DNA from: CALODL01 sp942492115
GTDB lineage: Bacteria > Planctomycetota > Phycisphaerae > UBA1845 > CAIVHJ01
Assembly (NCBI GenBank): GCA_942492115.1
Contig: CALODL010000011.1
Coordinates: forward strand, 62,001-126,000
Length of the DNA stretch: 64,000 nt
Direction: 5' to 3'
A model generated the notes under the pieces. That model was not told where the DNA came from and did not search any database. It saw nothing but the letters and a program-made list of their open reading frames with translations. Position 1 is the stretch's first letter. Every line of letters begins with the position of its first letter. Positions 16,803 through 27,134 of this stretch are shown here, piece after piece. Position numbers and translations under genes: made by a program.

Positions 16803-18521
16803 TCAGAAACCGATCGCTGGACAGGCGTTGGGGTAGGTCACGATGCTCCAGGGCTCGTAGGTATCCGCCCCAGCCAGCAGATCAATTGTTCTCAAGATAT
16901 CAAGCGGATCGCATTGTCCTGACCGGTTTGTGTCACACTGCCATATTGGGAGCGGTGGGTTGAGCACGCCGTTCAGATTATCGATCAGCACTAGAATGTC
17001 GTTCACGCCACTATAGTGATTCGCATTGATGTCAGCCGGAAAGTGCATCAGCCGGACGAACGTTTGACTTGGCCGATGCTTGATCAGTGTGCACTCACCG
17101 AGTGGTATTGCACTCTCAAGCGTAATCAGTGCTTTATCCTCCGCAATGATTTCGACGCCGATAACGGAAGGTCCTGACCCAAAGGTCGATTCGACGATGA
17201 AATCCTCTGCCCCAACGACCGAGACATTCCCACAGAAGGTCATGGTGATCTCATCCCATCCCTGCCGAAGCGTGCCTTGTGGAGTGGACGGTTGCCTCGC
17301 ATCTATCGCCAAATCCGGGGGCATTGATGCGATTATGGGGGGCCGACATTCATCGAGCCTGAAGTCACCGTTGCAATCGTTGCCGCTGCCCTCCAGGTAC
17401 TCACAATGATCGGGGATCTCATTCTCGTTGCAATCAGAAGGCACGAGCGATTCATACCCTCCGATATCTACCCGACAGAACTGCACCCGGTCTTCTCCCG
17501 CTGCGTCCGTTGCACCCTTCATGATCGGCGACTCTGGGTCACCCGCATCGATGAGGGGCGAACCAGGAAGTGGTGCCCACGTTGCTTGATCGAGTAACGG
17601 ATCTTCTGTGGTATTGCCTTCGTGCCAAGTCATGCCACCAGATCCTCCAAGAGCACCACTGGCAATGGACGTATAGGCCACGGTCACTTGGGAAAATTGA
17701 TCAACCCAAAAATTAGGAGTGCCTCCGGTGTTCTTCCAGAATACGCAATTCGCGACATTGAGTTCGCAGAACTCAGCATCAATTGCACCCGCGGTGAATA
17801 CAGAGCTGTTTCGTACCAGCGTCGTGTTCATGAGGCTACACATGGAACGATTGATATATACTCCTCCGCCGCTGTTCCCTGCATGATTGCTGTCGATCAC
17901 GCAGCTAGACATGACAATGTTCGCCGTGAACTCATGCCCAACAAACAGAGCACCACCTCTTCGTCCAGCGATGTTATTACGCATGACGCAGCCGGTGATT
18001 GTCATATTGCTGGTTCCTTCGACGTACACTGCCCCTCCATTGCCATCGCGAACGTTGACATTTAGTAGTGTGTCGGAGTCGTTGTCTTCCATGATGCACG
18101 CCGCAATGGTCGGGCTACTATTACGAACGTACACCGCTGCTCCGCCACCGCCGTTGTTGCTTCCGCCGGTATTTCCGATCAGGTAGCCCCCTCTCAGGGT
18201 AAAACCTTCGATGCGACACGTCGGGGGTTCACCGTCAACGGCGATGAAGGAACGGTGCGGCTCGTGTCTTGTGCCTTCTACATCCAAGACGGTTACTTCT
18301 GGACCCGAGACCGACCTCACGACAATATCCTTGCCCCATAATCGTATGTCGCGGTTGCCGTCGCCCGTGTACCTGCCCGGAGCGACCATGACCGTGTCGC
18401 CATCTTCAGCGGCGTTGATGGCAGCTTGAATCGTAGGGTAGTCGCCTGGGACATGTCGGTCCGCTGAGTAAACCAGCGAGCACAATGCCAGACAGAGGAT
18501 CGAGGACTTGATAGATATCAT
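16803..18521 (-). CDS. secreted right-handed beta-helix protein
   Basis: This protein has about 572 residues with signal peptide I-K-S-S-I-L-C-L-A-L-C-S-L-V-Y-S. It opens with P-G-D-Y-P-T-I-Q-A-A-I-N-A-A-E-D-G-D-T-V, the typical start of planctomycete pectate-lyase-like beta-helices, then G-G-G-x-A/V-Y and N-S-S-P coil turns to about 330. D-C-N-E-N-E-I-P-D-H-C-E follows, and finally a dockerin-like tail (D-T-N-R-S-G-Q-C-D-P-L-D-I-L). No catalytic residues are evident; it is likely a surface carbohydrate-binding protein. The ATG is six bases past the upstream stop; a start 39 bases earlier is also open. Confidence 0.75.
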   Translation of the reverse strand: MISIKSSILCLALCSLVYSADRHVPGDYPTIQAAINAAEDGDTVMVAPGRYTGDGNRDIRLWGKDIVVRSVSGPEVTVLDVEGTRHEPHRSFIAVDGEPPTCRIEGFTLRGGYLIGNTGGSNNGGGGAAVYVRNSSPTIAACIMEDNDSDTLLNVNVRDGNGGAVYVEGTSNMTITGCVMRNNIAGRRGGALFVGHEFTANIVMSSCVIDSNHAGNSGGGVYINRSMCSLMNTTLVRNSSVFTAGAIDAEFCELNVANCVFWKNTGGTPNFWVDQFSQVTVAYTSIASGALGGSGGMTWHEGNTTEDPLLDQATWAPLPGSPLIDAGDPESPIMKGATDAAGEDRVQFCRVDIGGYESLVPSDCNENEIPDHCEYLEGSGNDCNGDFRLDECRPPIIASMPPDLAIDARQPSTPQGTLRQGWDEITMTFCGNVSVVGAEDFIVESTFGSGPSVIGVEIIAEDKALITLESAIPLGECTLIKHRPSQTFVRLMHFPADINANHYSGVNDILVLIDNLNGVLNPPLPIWQCDTNRSGQCDPLDILRTIDLLAGADTYEPWSIVTYPNACPAIGF

Positions 18522-19142
18522 AATCACTATGGACACGGGGCAATCTCCGCACCCAGCCACACATCATACCCGCCAGCCCCGTTGAGCAGATCGATCAGCC
18601 GCAAAATGTCGAGCGGGTCGCATTCACCAGACCGGTCGATGTCGCACTGCCAATCGTTGAGGGCAGCAATTCCATTCAGGTAGTCGATGAGGACAAGAAT
18701 ATCGAGTGCGTTCGCGAGACCATCACCGGATACGTCACCCGGAAGAAACCCCAGATGAATATCTGTGTCCGTAGGGAGATGACGAATTATCGTGCATTCG
18801 CCTGGGGGAATGGGCGACGATAGCGTGAGCGAGACCATTCCATCAGTTATCAGCACGTCGGTGACGAATAGTGTTGTCCCGGCTGAGAAAACATCAAAGT
18901 GCTCAGGGCGGACTATTTCATCAGCCTCAGCACACATCGACAACTCTATGGACGACCAGCCGGTTGGCTCGCCGGAGTCGTTCGACGGAATTCGGGCATC
19001 GATACTGTCCGAAGGTGGAATCATGTCAATAATGAAGCATTGGCACTCGTCAGGAACACCATCGCCCTTAGTAGGAATTGAGTCCAGTGATATTCCCGTT
19101 TCGGAATGTGTCAAGCTTTTTGAGACACCTAAACGACTCAGT

Positions 19143-20151
19143 TTAGGGAGCAATCAATTCCAGCGCCTGCGCATCTGGCGCTGGTGGATTGATCCATACG
19201 GCCTGCGGCAGAGCCGGTATGACCGGCGGCTTCCGGAAGCGTTGTGGGTTCCGCTGATAGGCCTCGAGCATCACATCTCTCCGTTTCTCGAGCACGTCCT
19301 CTGCTCCGCCGTAGTGCACGGTCTCAGGCGTCAGTAGGCCAATGCCGCTGTGATGGTGCTGATTGTTGTACCAGTCGAAGAACACCCGGCAGAATGCCCG
19401 TGCATCCTGAATCGAACCGAAGCGATCCGGGAACGCCGGTCGGTACTTGAGCGTTTTGAACTGACTCTCCGAGAACGGATTGTCATTCGAGACATGGGGT
19501 CGGCTGTGCGTCTTGGTCACGCCAAGATCTCCGAGCAGATGCGCCACGGCCTTGGAACGCATCGATGGGCCACGGTCCGCGTGGACCGTGAGTCGCCCGG
19601 GCAGGATCTCCTGCTTGTGGTACGTTTCTTCCAGGAGACGTGTGGCCAGGCTGGCGCTTTCACGATACGCAACGGTCCAGCCGACCACGTAGCGACTGAA
19701 GATGTCCAGGATCACATAGAGGTGGAAGTAGGACCACTTCGCCGGTCCCATCAGCTTGGTGATGTCCCACGACCACACTTCGTTCGGAGACGTAGCCAGG
19801 AGCTCCGGCTTGCGATAGGTCGGGTGACGCAGCTGATTACGCCGCTCACGTATGTGGTCTGATTTCCGCAGGATTCGGTACATTGTGCTTACTGAGCAGA
19901 GGTAGCGCTTGTCGTCGAGCAGTTGTGCCCAGACCTCGCGCGGCGCCCTGGTCTGCGAAGCGCTTCGAGTGCAGCACGTCCTTGACCTCCTGCGTCTCCG
20001 AGTCCGACAGCGACCACGGCGGTCGAGGCCGCGGCCTTGGACCCGAAGCTGGCGCCAGCCAGCGATACAAACCGCTTCGTGGTAAGCCGAAGGCGCGGCA
20101 GGCTTGGGCCCTGCCCACGGTTCCACCGAGTTGATCACAGGACCGCATCAT
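19143..20151 (-). pseudogene. IS3 orfB transposase, frameshifted
   Basis: It is equivalent to the intact orfB of copy 2. An extra G near 19946 (AGGCGCC becoming AGGGCGCC on the coding strand) breaks the frame after about 68 codons. Downstream the DDE integrase core is intact (W-S-W-D-I-T-K, H-A-D-R-G, Y-N-N-Q-H-H-H-S-G-I). Confidence 0.85.
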
Positions 20152-20595
20152 TCGTTCTCGTCGCTCGGACTGTCCTTCAGTGGAATGCCCAGGATCTCCG
20201 AGACTTTTTTTTGGAAGTCGATGATCGTCTCGGCCTGTTGCAGACGCTTGCGCAACCGCTCGACCTCGCGTTCGAGTTTCGCAACTTCCTTGGCCATGCG
20301 TTTGTCAGGATTCGGCGCTGGCCCACGCTTCTTGGCTTGCAGACCCTTGAAAGCACCGCTGCGAAACTGCTCGCGCCCACTTGCCGAGATGGGATGAATA
20401 CAAGCCCTCACGCCGCAGCAACGCACCGATCTCGCCGTCTTTGCACGCCTCAGCCTCCTGCACGATCCGCAGCTTGTACTCCGCCGTGAACCGCCGTCGC
20501 GTGGCACGCTCGGGAACCTCTGGATCGGGTCGATCCGAGCCGTCACCTTGGATTTCTTGTGTCACCGGGGCTCCTGCCTGGTATCTGTTGAGCAT
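20148..20595 (-). pseudogene. IS3 orfA (helix-turn-helix), frameshifted
   Basis: The first part matches orfA of copy 2 (R-R-R-F-T-A-E-Y-K-L-R-I-V-Q-E). At about 20378 TGGCGCG has become TGGGCGCG, shifting the frame in the middle of the protein. The downstream leucine-zipper-like helix is now out of frame. Confidence 0.83.
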
Positions 20596-22580
20596 CGCTA
20601 TCCACCAGCCGCCCTACATTAAACTCGATCAACAGGGTGTCTCAAAGAGTGTGACACAGAGGGTTTCGAGATCACACTCATCTGGGCTGAGGTTGTTATT
20701 GCAATCGTCCACTAGACGGTCAGTGGCGTCACACGCATCGGGGCTCCGGTTGTCATCGCAATCGGTGAAATAGGGAGATTCGTACGCTCCGATCTCAATT
20801 CGGCAGTTCTGGATTCTCTTGGCTCCATCCAAGTCGATGAGGGGCGTGTTGTCGTCACACTGGGTTCCAGCGTCAATACATGGTGACGCCGCAAGGGGGC
20901 GGAAGTCGTTCTGCTCCGATGATGCAAACATAGGGTCATCATTGGAGACCGATGCATCCAGTCGAATTGTTGGAGATTTGTCGACAAGTATGTCGAAAGG
21001 GTTCTTCTGGATAATAGAATGTGACACGAAAAGGGTGCTTTCTAGGCCGACAGCAGGAATCTCATCAGCTACGATTTGTGCTCCTTCACTCGATTCATTG
21101 CCCCAAAAAACGGAATTCCTAATGGAGACGTTGCCAATCATGTAAAGGCCACTGGCAAATCCTCTTGTAGAATTGAAAGCTACGGTAGTGTTTTGAATTC
21201 GACCAGACCCAACATAGTATAGACCCGCCCCTAAGTAAGGCCAGAAGCACGTGTTTCTTGTGATAAGACACCCGGTGAAATCTACAGATGCATCCATGGT
21301 GGTCGACATGAAACCACCACCACGCTTCTCAGAGACATTGTTGGCTATCGTGCAGTTAACGAGACGTGCATTGCTAATTTCATTGACGTACACTCCTCCG
21401 CCTCTGCCATCCCTAAGAAATGGAACCGAGATAGTTGCTGAGTAATTGTCACGGATAATACAATTGCGAACGACAGGGCTACTGTTTCGAAGGAACATGC
21501 CAGCACCGCCACCGCCGCCAGACGGACCAATTCCTCCGGTATCTCCCATAAGATATCCACCAGTGATTGTGAACCCATCAATTACGGAATCGTGGGTCTC
21601 GCCGTCGATCAGGTTGAACCCGCGATGCACGTTCCCCGGACTACCCTCGGCGTCGATGATGGTCTGCTCAGGCCCGGCCTCGGACTTCAACGTGATCGCC
21701 TTGCCGAGGAGCCGGATGTCACGATTGCCATTCCCCGTGTACGTCCCTGGAGCGACAAGCACTGTATCGCCGTCCGCGGCAGCATCGATCCCGGCTTGGA
21801 TGGTTGGCTGGTCGGCTGGAACGTGGATGATGTCGGCCCGGACTTCGAAAGCCATGGCAGTCAGGAGGAGGGGGATGGCCAGGGTGGATCGCATCAGAAA
21901 CATTATACCGCCTACGGGTATACGCGGATTGTGCAGGTGAATCGGCTCAGGCAGGGACGATAGGAACTTGATCTGGCATGAGGTGCATCCGCAGCTGACT
22001 ACGTTGCGGGCTTCGACGTCAAGCCGAACCACGGTCCAAGTCTGTGCCACATCATCAGACCCAGAAGCGTTGTCAGTACGCCAAAGGCTATCAACCACCC
22101 CTGATGTGTGCCATGCCGCAACAAGTCACCTGCGTCTCCTACACCCTCGAAAGATCCCACGCCCACATAAGTCCCGTTGGCAATCAAGCAGAACCCCGTG
22201 AAGAAAACAAAGGACTTCCAGTACTTGCTCTTCACCGCACGAATAATGCCCAGCAGGCCCACCGGCAGGAGACATCCCCACACGGGCCCGCCCCAGGCGA
22301 CGAAGAGCGGCCGGGGATTGTCCAACAACTCGGTGCTCGAAAACCTGTCACCGAGCGCGTCAAAACCGTCACCCAATGAGCGCTTCAAAACCGTCAGTTC
22401 TGTGAGTTCTCTCATACCAGATCACGTTGTTTCCTGACAAGGGCTTTCTCTGTGCCCGTGTAGCTCCGTCGCTGTCGGCGTCGGTCGCGCCCCGCGGCCC
22501 GGAGGGCTTCCAACCGTCGTCGATAGCAGAGGAGCGTAGCGGGCATCCGTGGTAGCTCCAGAGTTCGAGGTCGAGTGTTG

Positions 22581-23317
22581 TCATGGGTTTTGCCCTTTGC
22601 CTTTAAGTCTGTAGCTCTTTCCCGTGATCGTGATCGTCTCCGCATGCTGCAGGAAGCGGTCGAGGATAGCGCCTGCTGCGGGTACGTCACCGACGAGCTT
22701 GCCCCAGTCCTCGAGCGGCCTGTTCGATGTCATCATTGTTGAGCGTTTTTCGTGGCGCCTCATGATGATCTCGAAGAGATACTCGCCAGATCTTTTCGGT
22801 AGCTGCTTCATGCCCATGTCATCGATGATCAGGAGATCGGGCGCAGGTACTTGTTGAGGACCTTGTCCTGCCCGTCGAACGCTTCGTCGTGCAGGAAGTC
22901 GCGCACGAGGTCGAAGATCGAGCGATACATGACGTGGAACCCGGCCTTGATGGCCTGATAGCCTATTGCTTGTGCCAGGTGGCTCTTGCCCGTCCCGGGC
23001 GGACCGAGCCATAAGACGTCACGCTGCTGGTCGATGAAGTGACACGCGGCCAAGTCACAGACCTGCTTCTTCTTGATCGACTGGTTGAACTGCCAGTCGA
23101 AGTCATCGAGTGTCTTGAGGTCACGGAAGTCGGCCGCGCGCAGCCTGCGATCAATGCGACGCTCTGTTCGTACCGCAAGCTCATCGTTCAGGATGAGCTC
23201 GAGGAACTCGACATGATTGAGTTGATTGCCGGTCGCCTCCTGCAGGCGCACTTCGAGAGATCGAGCCAGTCCGGACAGCCTCAGGGCCATCAAAGCCTTG
23301 TGCAATGCGTCTTTCAT
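22581..23317 (-). pseudogene. istB: IS21 istB ATPase, frameshifted
   Basis: The Walker A motif G-P-P-G-T-G-K-S lies in the first part. D-L-L-I-I-D-D-M-G-M-K-Q-L-P-K-R (Walker B) lies in another frame from about 22850. The junction fits loss of one G from CTGGCGCC. The protein would be the AAA+ helper that directs IstA to target DNA. Confidence 0.85.
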
Positions 23318-24827
23318 AAATGGTCTCCATTTGACAAGGCGGGCATGAGCGCGCCGTATTCAGACATGTCGCGAATGATGCTGTGTTCCTGCATGAAGTC
23401 GAACTGTTCTTGTTTGCATTCCGGTCGCTTGAGGAGCGCCCGAATAGTCTTGAGGTAGTAAGCTGCCGTGGCTGCGAGCAATCTCACACGCCAACTCGAT
23501 CGCTTTGTGGCGATGGCGTTTGGCCAGGCTGTGCAAGCCCGCCAGGATACGCAATCCCTGAATACCCCGTGTTTCGAGCACGCCCTGAGACCACTGCTCG
23601 GCATGGCTGCCAATCCGCCTCGAACGGTCCAGCAAGTACTCCGCGCCGCGTTCGACCCCCGAGATCTTCTCCGACGCGATATGTTGATCATGCGTACTGA
23701 AGCGCCCGGCCTCGTGCCGTGCATGTACGGCGATGAGGTTCAGACGTGTGTCGAAGATGCGAACGATACGGCTTTCCCAGCGCACGACGACCTCATTCCC
23801 GAGGTATTCAGGAGGTACCGAGTAGTATGCCTTGGCCACCTCGACATGGGCATCACGTTGCACGCGCCTCCGGCCTTCGCGGAAGCACGGGAAGCGGTCT
23901 ACGGGCAAGGGCCCGAGTGCTGATCGCTCAACCTCTTGGAACACCTTGCCCACTTGCTTGCGCGTCGTGCCGTGAATACGCGTATCGGCAATACGTTCCT
24001 CCCAGTCACGCAGATGGCGGTTCTGCGATTCAAGGCTGTCGAAACGATGACCTTTCAAACCGTTGTCTTTGACATAGTGAATGCTGTTCTCGACCTTGCC
24101 CTTGTGCCGAGGTGTGTATGGCCTGGTCGGAAGCATCGCTGTGCCGTAGTGCTCGCAGAACGATCTGACCTTGGGAGTGAGTTCCGGGTCGTACCAGTCG
24201 GGATTGGTTACCGCAGCCTTGAGGTTGTCTGGAACGAGGGTCTGTGGAACACCGCCGAAGTGCCACAACGCGTTCTCCAGGCAGCGAATGAATTCGTCCG
24301 TCGTCTGACGGTAAACACATTCGCTGTACGCCTTTCGCGAATGGCTCAGCACGATGCGAAAGACCCACGTGCGTCGACGACGACCGTCAGGCTGAACGAT
24401 TGGCGCGCCGCGACCGAAGTCGATCTGGGCTTCTTCGCCGGGAGCCGCATTCCATGCGGCGGAAGGGCAGCGTGCGTCCACCACTCAGACGACGAACGAA
24501 GCGCCGCACGCTGTGGTAGCTGACGGTGGAGTCCGCAGCACTGAACAAGTCCTGGTAGATACGCTGAGCCGTCAGGCCTGCTTCAACCTTCGTGAGAATC
24601 TCCTCACGAAACGGCTCGCACCGACTCGGTTGACCACCGCCAGGACCCGCGCGCGAGTCGCCGGACCCGGGGGGCGCGTCTGTCGGTTTTGACTTGCCTA
24701 ACTTGACATAACGGGCCACCGTCTCACGGTGGATCCCGAGAGCTCGCGCAATGCGACTCTTCGACCAGCCAAGGTCAGATAATACATGTATCCTGCTGAT
24801 ATCGGCCATCTTAAGGTGGTTCGCCAT
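23314..24827 (-). pseudogene. istA: IS21 istA transposase, frameshifted at least twice
   Basis: The N-terminal helix-turn-helix (S-K-S-R-I-A-R-A-L-G-I-H-R-E-T-V) is followed by a frameshift near 24430 before E-E-A-Q-I-D-F-G. The catalytic core (D in I-D-F-G, V-P-D-N-L-K, H-K-G-K-V-E-N) is intact. A second shift near 23480 precedes the C-terminal Y-Y-L-K-T-I-R-A-L-L-K-R. The stop overlaps the istB ATG (ATGA). Confidence 0.83.
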
Positions 24828-25201
24828 CCGCTCGATCCCTCCTGGATCGAGTCTAGGCGGCGAACTTCCGCCTCCTTAAGACTGCCGGTTTTCAGGCGCT
24901 CATGAACTGCTGGTTTTGGGCGCTCGGCGACAGAAAACCCGACAACTGGAACCGTCAGCTTCGCCACTTCACCTCCTGAGACCCATGCATGCAGGACATG
25001 TCCGCACTCATGCAGGGCCATCATCAGATACCACGAACAGATGATGACACCGATGGCGAAAAGGATCTTCTGCATGCCCAACTTCACCCGAGAAGAATGA
25101 TGGCCGACTGGTTCTTGCTTGCTTGATAGATACCCGAGCAACGTCCCTCCGTTCCTAATGACCCTGTTTGCGGTCGTCGCGGCTCCGTTGCCCAGGCTCC
25201 T

Positions 25202-25642
25202 TCATGCCCCGATCTCTTCGCGGCCACATTCGGGGCAACGCTGCGGAGTCGCTCGAAGGTCGTAGCCGCACGTCGCACAGTACCCCAGTGGCCATTTGGG
25301 AAGAAGTGAACGCAGACACGTTGTAACAAACCCAAACAACAGACCGAGCCAGAACGCCACAACAAAGTTGGACCGATAGCCTTCCCAGAATCCAATCATC
25401 TCCTTCCGGTTGTCGCTGAACATCGGAATCATTGCACAGAACAAGATAATGCCTAGAGCGATACGCCCCAGCATGTTCGTCTTACATGTAGTTGCTATGT
25501 ACAGACCGGCTGCGATAGGAATGAGCATGAGGCCGTGTAGTGCATGCCATCGCCAAGGAGTGAGTCCCGGATTGAGGAAAAAGGCCATGAACCAGGTTGC
25601 CCCGACCAAGTAGACCGTCGCTCTGTAGAAATCTTTGGGCAT
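25202..25642 (-). CDS. four-TM protein with C-terminal zinc ribbon
   Basis: This 146-residue protein has hydrophobic helices near residues 9-25, 33-50, 58-75 and 90-110, then Y-C-A-T-C-G-Y-D-L-R-A-T-P-Q-R-C-P-E-C-G-R. All four zinc cysteines are present. It is the most hydrophobic member of the ribbon family in this window. CTGGAG precedes the ATG. Its function is unknown, and its neighbours are other small membrane proteins on the same strand. Confidence 0.72.
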   Translation of the reverse strand: MPKDFYRATVYLVGATWFMAFFLNPGLTPWRWHALHGLMLIPIAAGLYIATTCKTNMLGRIALGIILFCAMIPMFSDNRKEMIGFWEGYRSNFVVAFWLGLLFGFVTTCLRSLLPKWPLGYCATCGYDLRATPQRCPECGREEIGA

Positions 25643-25663
25643 GTGACTCCAGTGAGTGAAGAA

Positions 25664-26323
25664 TCAGCCAACCGAATGGATCACGTGCACGACGCTCTTT
25701 TCTCGATCCCACACTACGCGAGTTCTCTTCCACCCACTGTTCTTCTCATATGCGACCAGATCATGGGGCGGTTCGAGCGAATGCCATCGGTGGTTCTTCG
25801 GAAGCAGGCCACCGAACAGGCGAAGCCACAAGCGATAGTCCAACGCTTCCGATCGATTATCAACTGGTGGCAGAAAGTACTCCAGTGGGATCGCCTCAAA
25901 GCCACCTTGAGCGAGGACAGGCAGCAGATTGGACTCGCCCGCTCGAAACTGCATGATCAGTACCGAATCACCGGGACCACCGGCGTAAACTCTGTCAACG
26001 TCGACCTCCGATACACCTGGCGGCCGCTCAACATCGAACACCATTTCGAAGGCCCGGGATTCTGTCAGCCGAAAAGCGAACCCTAGGCCAATCCCAATCA
26101 GAACAGCGGTCATAATCCGAGGCTGGATGGCAAGACGCGGACTTGCGTAGTCGATTCCGACAGACAGACCTATTCCAACCACGATCCCGCACACCATGGC
26201 GGTGAGGGCACCGAAGCACCAGTCGTTGGAGAATACGAGATTGCTAACAAGGGCAGTCGAGGAGGTGCAGGCCACGATCAGGCCGCGTGTCTTCCGGGTG
26301 GGTTTGACGTCAGCCTGATTCAT
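25664..26323 (-). CDS. small membrane protein of unknown function
   Basis: This 219-residue protein has three hydrophobic helices in the first 95 residues (S-S-T-A-L-V-S-N-L-V-F, M-V-C-G-I-V-V-G-I-G-L-S-V, I-M-T-A-V-L-I-G-I-G-L-G-F), then a soluble domain of about 120 residues rich in aromatic and charged residues. No zinc ribbon and no family recognised. The ribosome site is weak. It lies 21 bases upstream of the four-TM ribbon gene, so the two may be cotranscribed. Confidence 0.62.
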   Translation of the reverse strand: MNQADVKPTRKTRGLIVACTSSTALVSNLVFSNDWCFGALTAMVCGIVVGIGLSVGIDYASPRLAIQPRIMTAVLIGIGLGFAFRLTESRAFEMVFDVERPPGVSEVDVDRVYAGGPGDSVLIMQFRAGESNLLPVLAQGGFEAIPLEYFLPPVDNRSEALDYRLWLRLFGGLLPKNHRWHSLEPPHDLVAYEKNSGWKRTRVVWDREKSVVHVIHSVG

Positions 26324-26352
26324 GCGGCCTATTGTGCCCCTCAGAAACGTAC

Positions 26353-26643
26353 CTATCGACCCTGCTCAATACCCGGGGCCTGTATCCTACGCCTTCGCAC
26401 GTACCATACCGCCGCCTCCACCATGACGGCAAGACACGAGGCTTTCCAGACCAGCAACCACCACGGCCGCCACCAGGCCCCGGTCTGAACTTCGACGACA
26501 TCCGATCCGCCGAAAGCAATGAACACGATTCCCAGGAGCACGCAGCGTGAGCGATACTCGGAGCGGCGAGAGGCGACTACCAGGAAGCACAGGCCGATGA
26601 TATCCCAGAGTGCAGCCTCGATGTAGTTGATCGTTTCAAACAT
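26353..26643 (-). CDS. small membrane protein of unknown function
   Basis: This 96-residue protein has three predicted helices (A-A-L-W-D-I-I-G-L-C-F-L-V-V, C-V-L-L-G-I-V-F-I-A-F-G, L-V-W-K-A-S-C-L-A-V-M-V) and an Arg-rich cytosolic tail. AGGCAACGGACG precedes the ATG. It lies 29 bases upstream of the next minus-strand gene. No homologue recognised. Confidence 0.55.
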   Translation of the reverse strand: MFETINYIEAALWDIIGLCFLVVASRRSEYRSRCVLLGIVFIAFGGSDVVEVQTGAWWRPWWLLVWKASCLAVMVEAAVWYVRRRRIQAPGIEQGR

Positions 26644-26720
26644 CGTCCGTTGCCTAAGCTATCCTCCAATGCCGTCCCAATCGCCCCTTATGACCCTCCC
26701 GCCTGAACGGACTTTTCCTC

Positions 26721-27134
26721 TTACAATTCAGCACCGCACTCCGGGCACCGTTTGTGTGGAAGACCTTTCATTGGATAACGACAATGCGAACAGTAGCCAG
26801 GGGCGATGCGTGAACGGTTGCGGAACCAGGACCACCCAATCGTACCTGCGGTGAACAGCACGAGGAGTGGAATCGGGAAGTCAAAGGTGGATTCCCCGAA
26901 TGTTCGTTCGCTCCCCATCCTCCACCAGTCCGTCCACAGTCCACGATACCCTTCCACATGCCATCCTTCATGGCCGCCGACGACTCCGAAGCACATGGAG
27001 CCAGACACAAGCCGCACGGTTAGTATTCGGGAGTAGTATGCCACATCCCAGTAACTGACCGTCCACGCAACGATGCAGACCACAAGGGTAGTCCAGAGAA
27101 TCGCCTTGAAGATCCGGTCTATCATGGTGAGCAT
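26721..27134 (-). CDS. two-TM protein with C-terminal zinc ribbon
   Basis: This 137-residue protein has first helix I-L-W-T-T-L-V-V-C-I-V-A-W-T-V, an external loop with several Trp, a second helix I-P-L-L-V-L-F-T-A-G-T-I-G-W-S-W-F and a variant ribbon Y-C-S-H-C-R-Y-P-M-K-G-L-P-H-K-R-C-P-E-C-G. The start codon shares its A with the TGA of the upstream gene (TGATG), so it is probably translated by termination-reinitiation. It belongs to the same plan as the 6496-7705 cluster. Confidence 0.72.
   Translation of the reverse strand: MLTMIDRIFKAILWTTLVVCIVAWTVSYWDVAYYSRILTVRLVSGSMCFGVVGGHEGWHVEGYRGLWTDWWRMGSERTFGESTFDFPIPLLVLFTAGTIGWSWFRNRSRIAPGYCSHCRYPMKGLPHKRCPECGAEL

Larger units (their letters stand above)
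19102..20662 (-). mobile_element. IS3-family insertion sequence, copy 1 (defective)
   Basis: The element is 1561 bp with imperfect terminal repeats sharing T-T-T-G-A-G-A-C-A-C-C. It is flanked by GTTT (19098-19101 and 20663-20666). It matches copy 2 (41071-42629) apart from a few substitutions and two extra G residues, one in each transposase gene. Both genes are frameshifted, so it depends on copy 2 for transposase. Confidence 0.88.
18527..21903 (-). pseudogene. right-handed beta-helix protein gene split by an IS3-family element
   Basis: The ATG at 21903 (AGGCGG before it) starts a signal peptide and the I-H-V-P-A-D-Q-P-T-I-Q-A-G-I-D beta-helix opening. The frame enters the insertion at 20666. 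Removing the element and one 4-base duplication (GTTT on the plus strand) gives D-L-E-T-G-I-S-L-D-S-I and an open frame of 603 codons to 18527, ending in a dockerin-like tail (C-D-I-D-R-S-G-E-C-D-P-L-D-I-L). It is a paralogue of the adjacent intact gene. Confidence 0.82.
22346..24932 (-). mobile_element. IS21-family insertion sequence (defective)
   Basis: The element is 2587 bp flanked by the 7-base duplication GAAAACC (22339-22345 and 24933-24939). Each end starts TGTCRCCGAGCGC inward and carries repeated CAAAACC-type units, the multiple terminal repeats of this family. It holds istA and istB with overlapping ends; both are frameshifted. Confidence 0.87.
21999..25075 (-). pseudogene. M50-like membrane zinc metalloprotease gene split by an IS21-family element
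   Basis: The N-terminal piece (25075 down to 24933) encodes a membrane helix with A-L-H-E-C-G-H-V-L-H, an H-E-x-x-H zinc motif. The C-terminal piece (22345 to 21999) encodes F-V-A-W-G-G-P-V-W-G, F-F-T-G-F-C-L-I-A-N-G and V-G-D-A-G-D-L-L-R-H-G. Removing the element and one GAAAACC duplication joins them as V-P-V-V-G-F-S-S-T-E-L-L, open for 160 codons. The product would be a small intramembrane-type peptidase; the G-D-A-G-D motif could supply the third zinc ligand. Confidence 0.82.
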
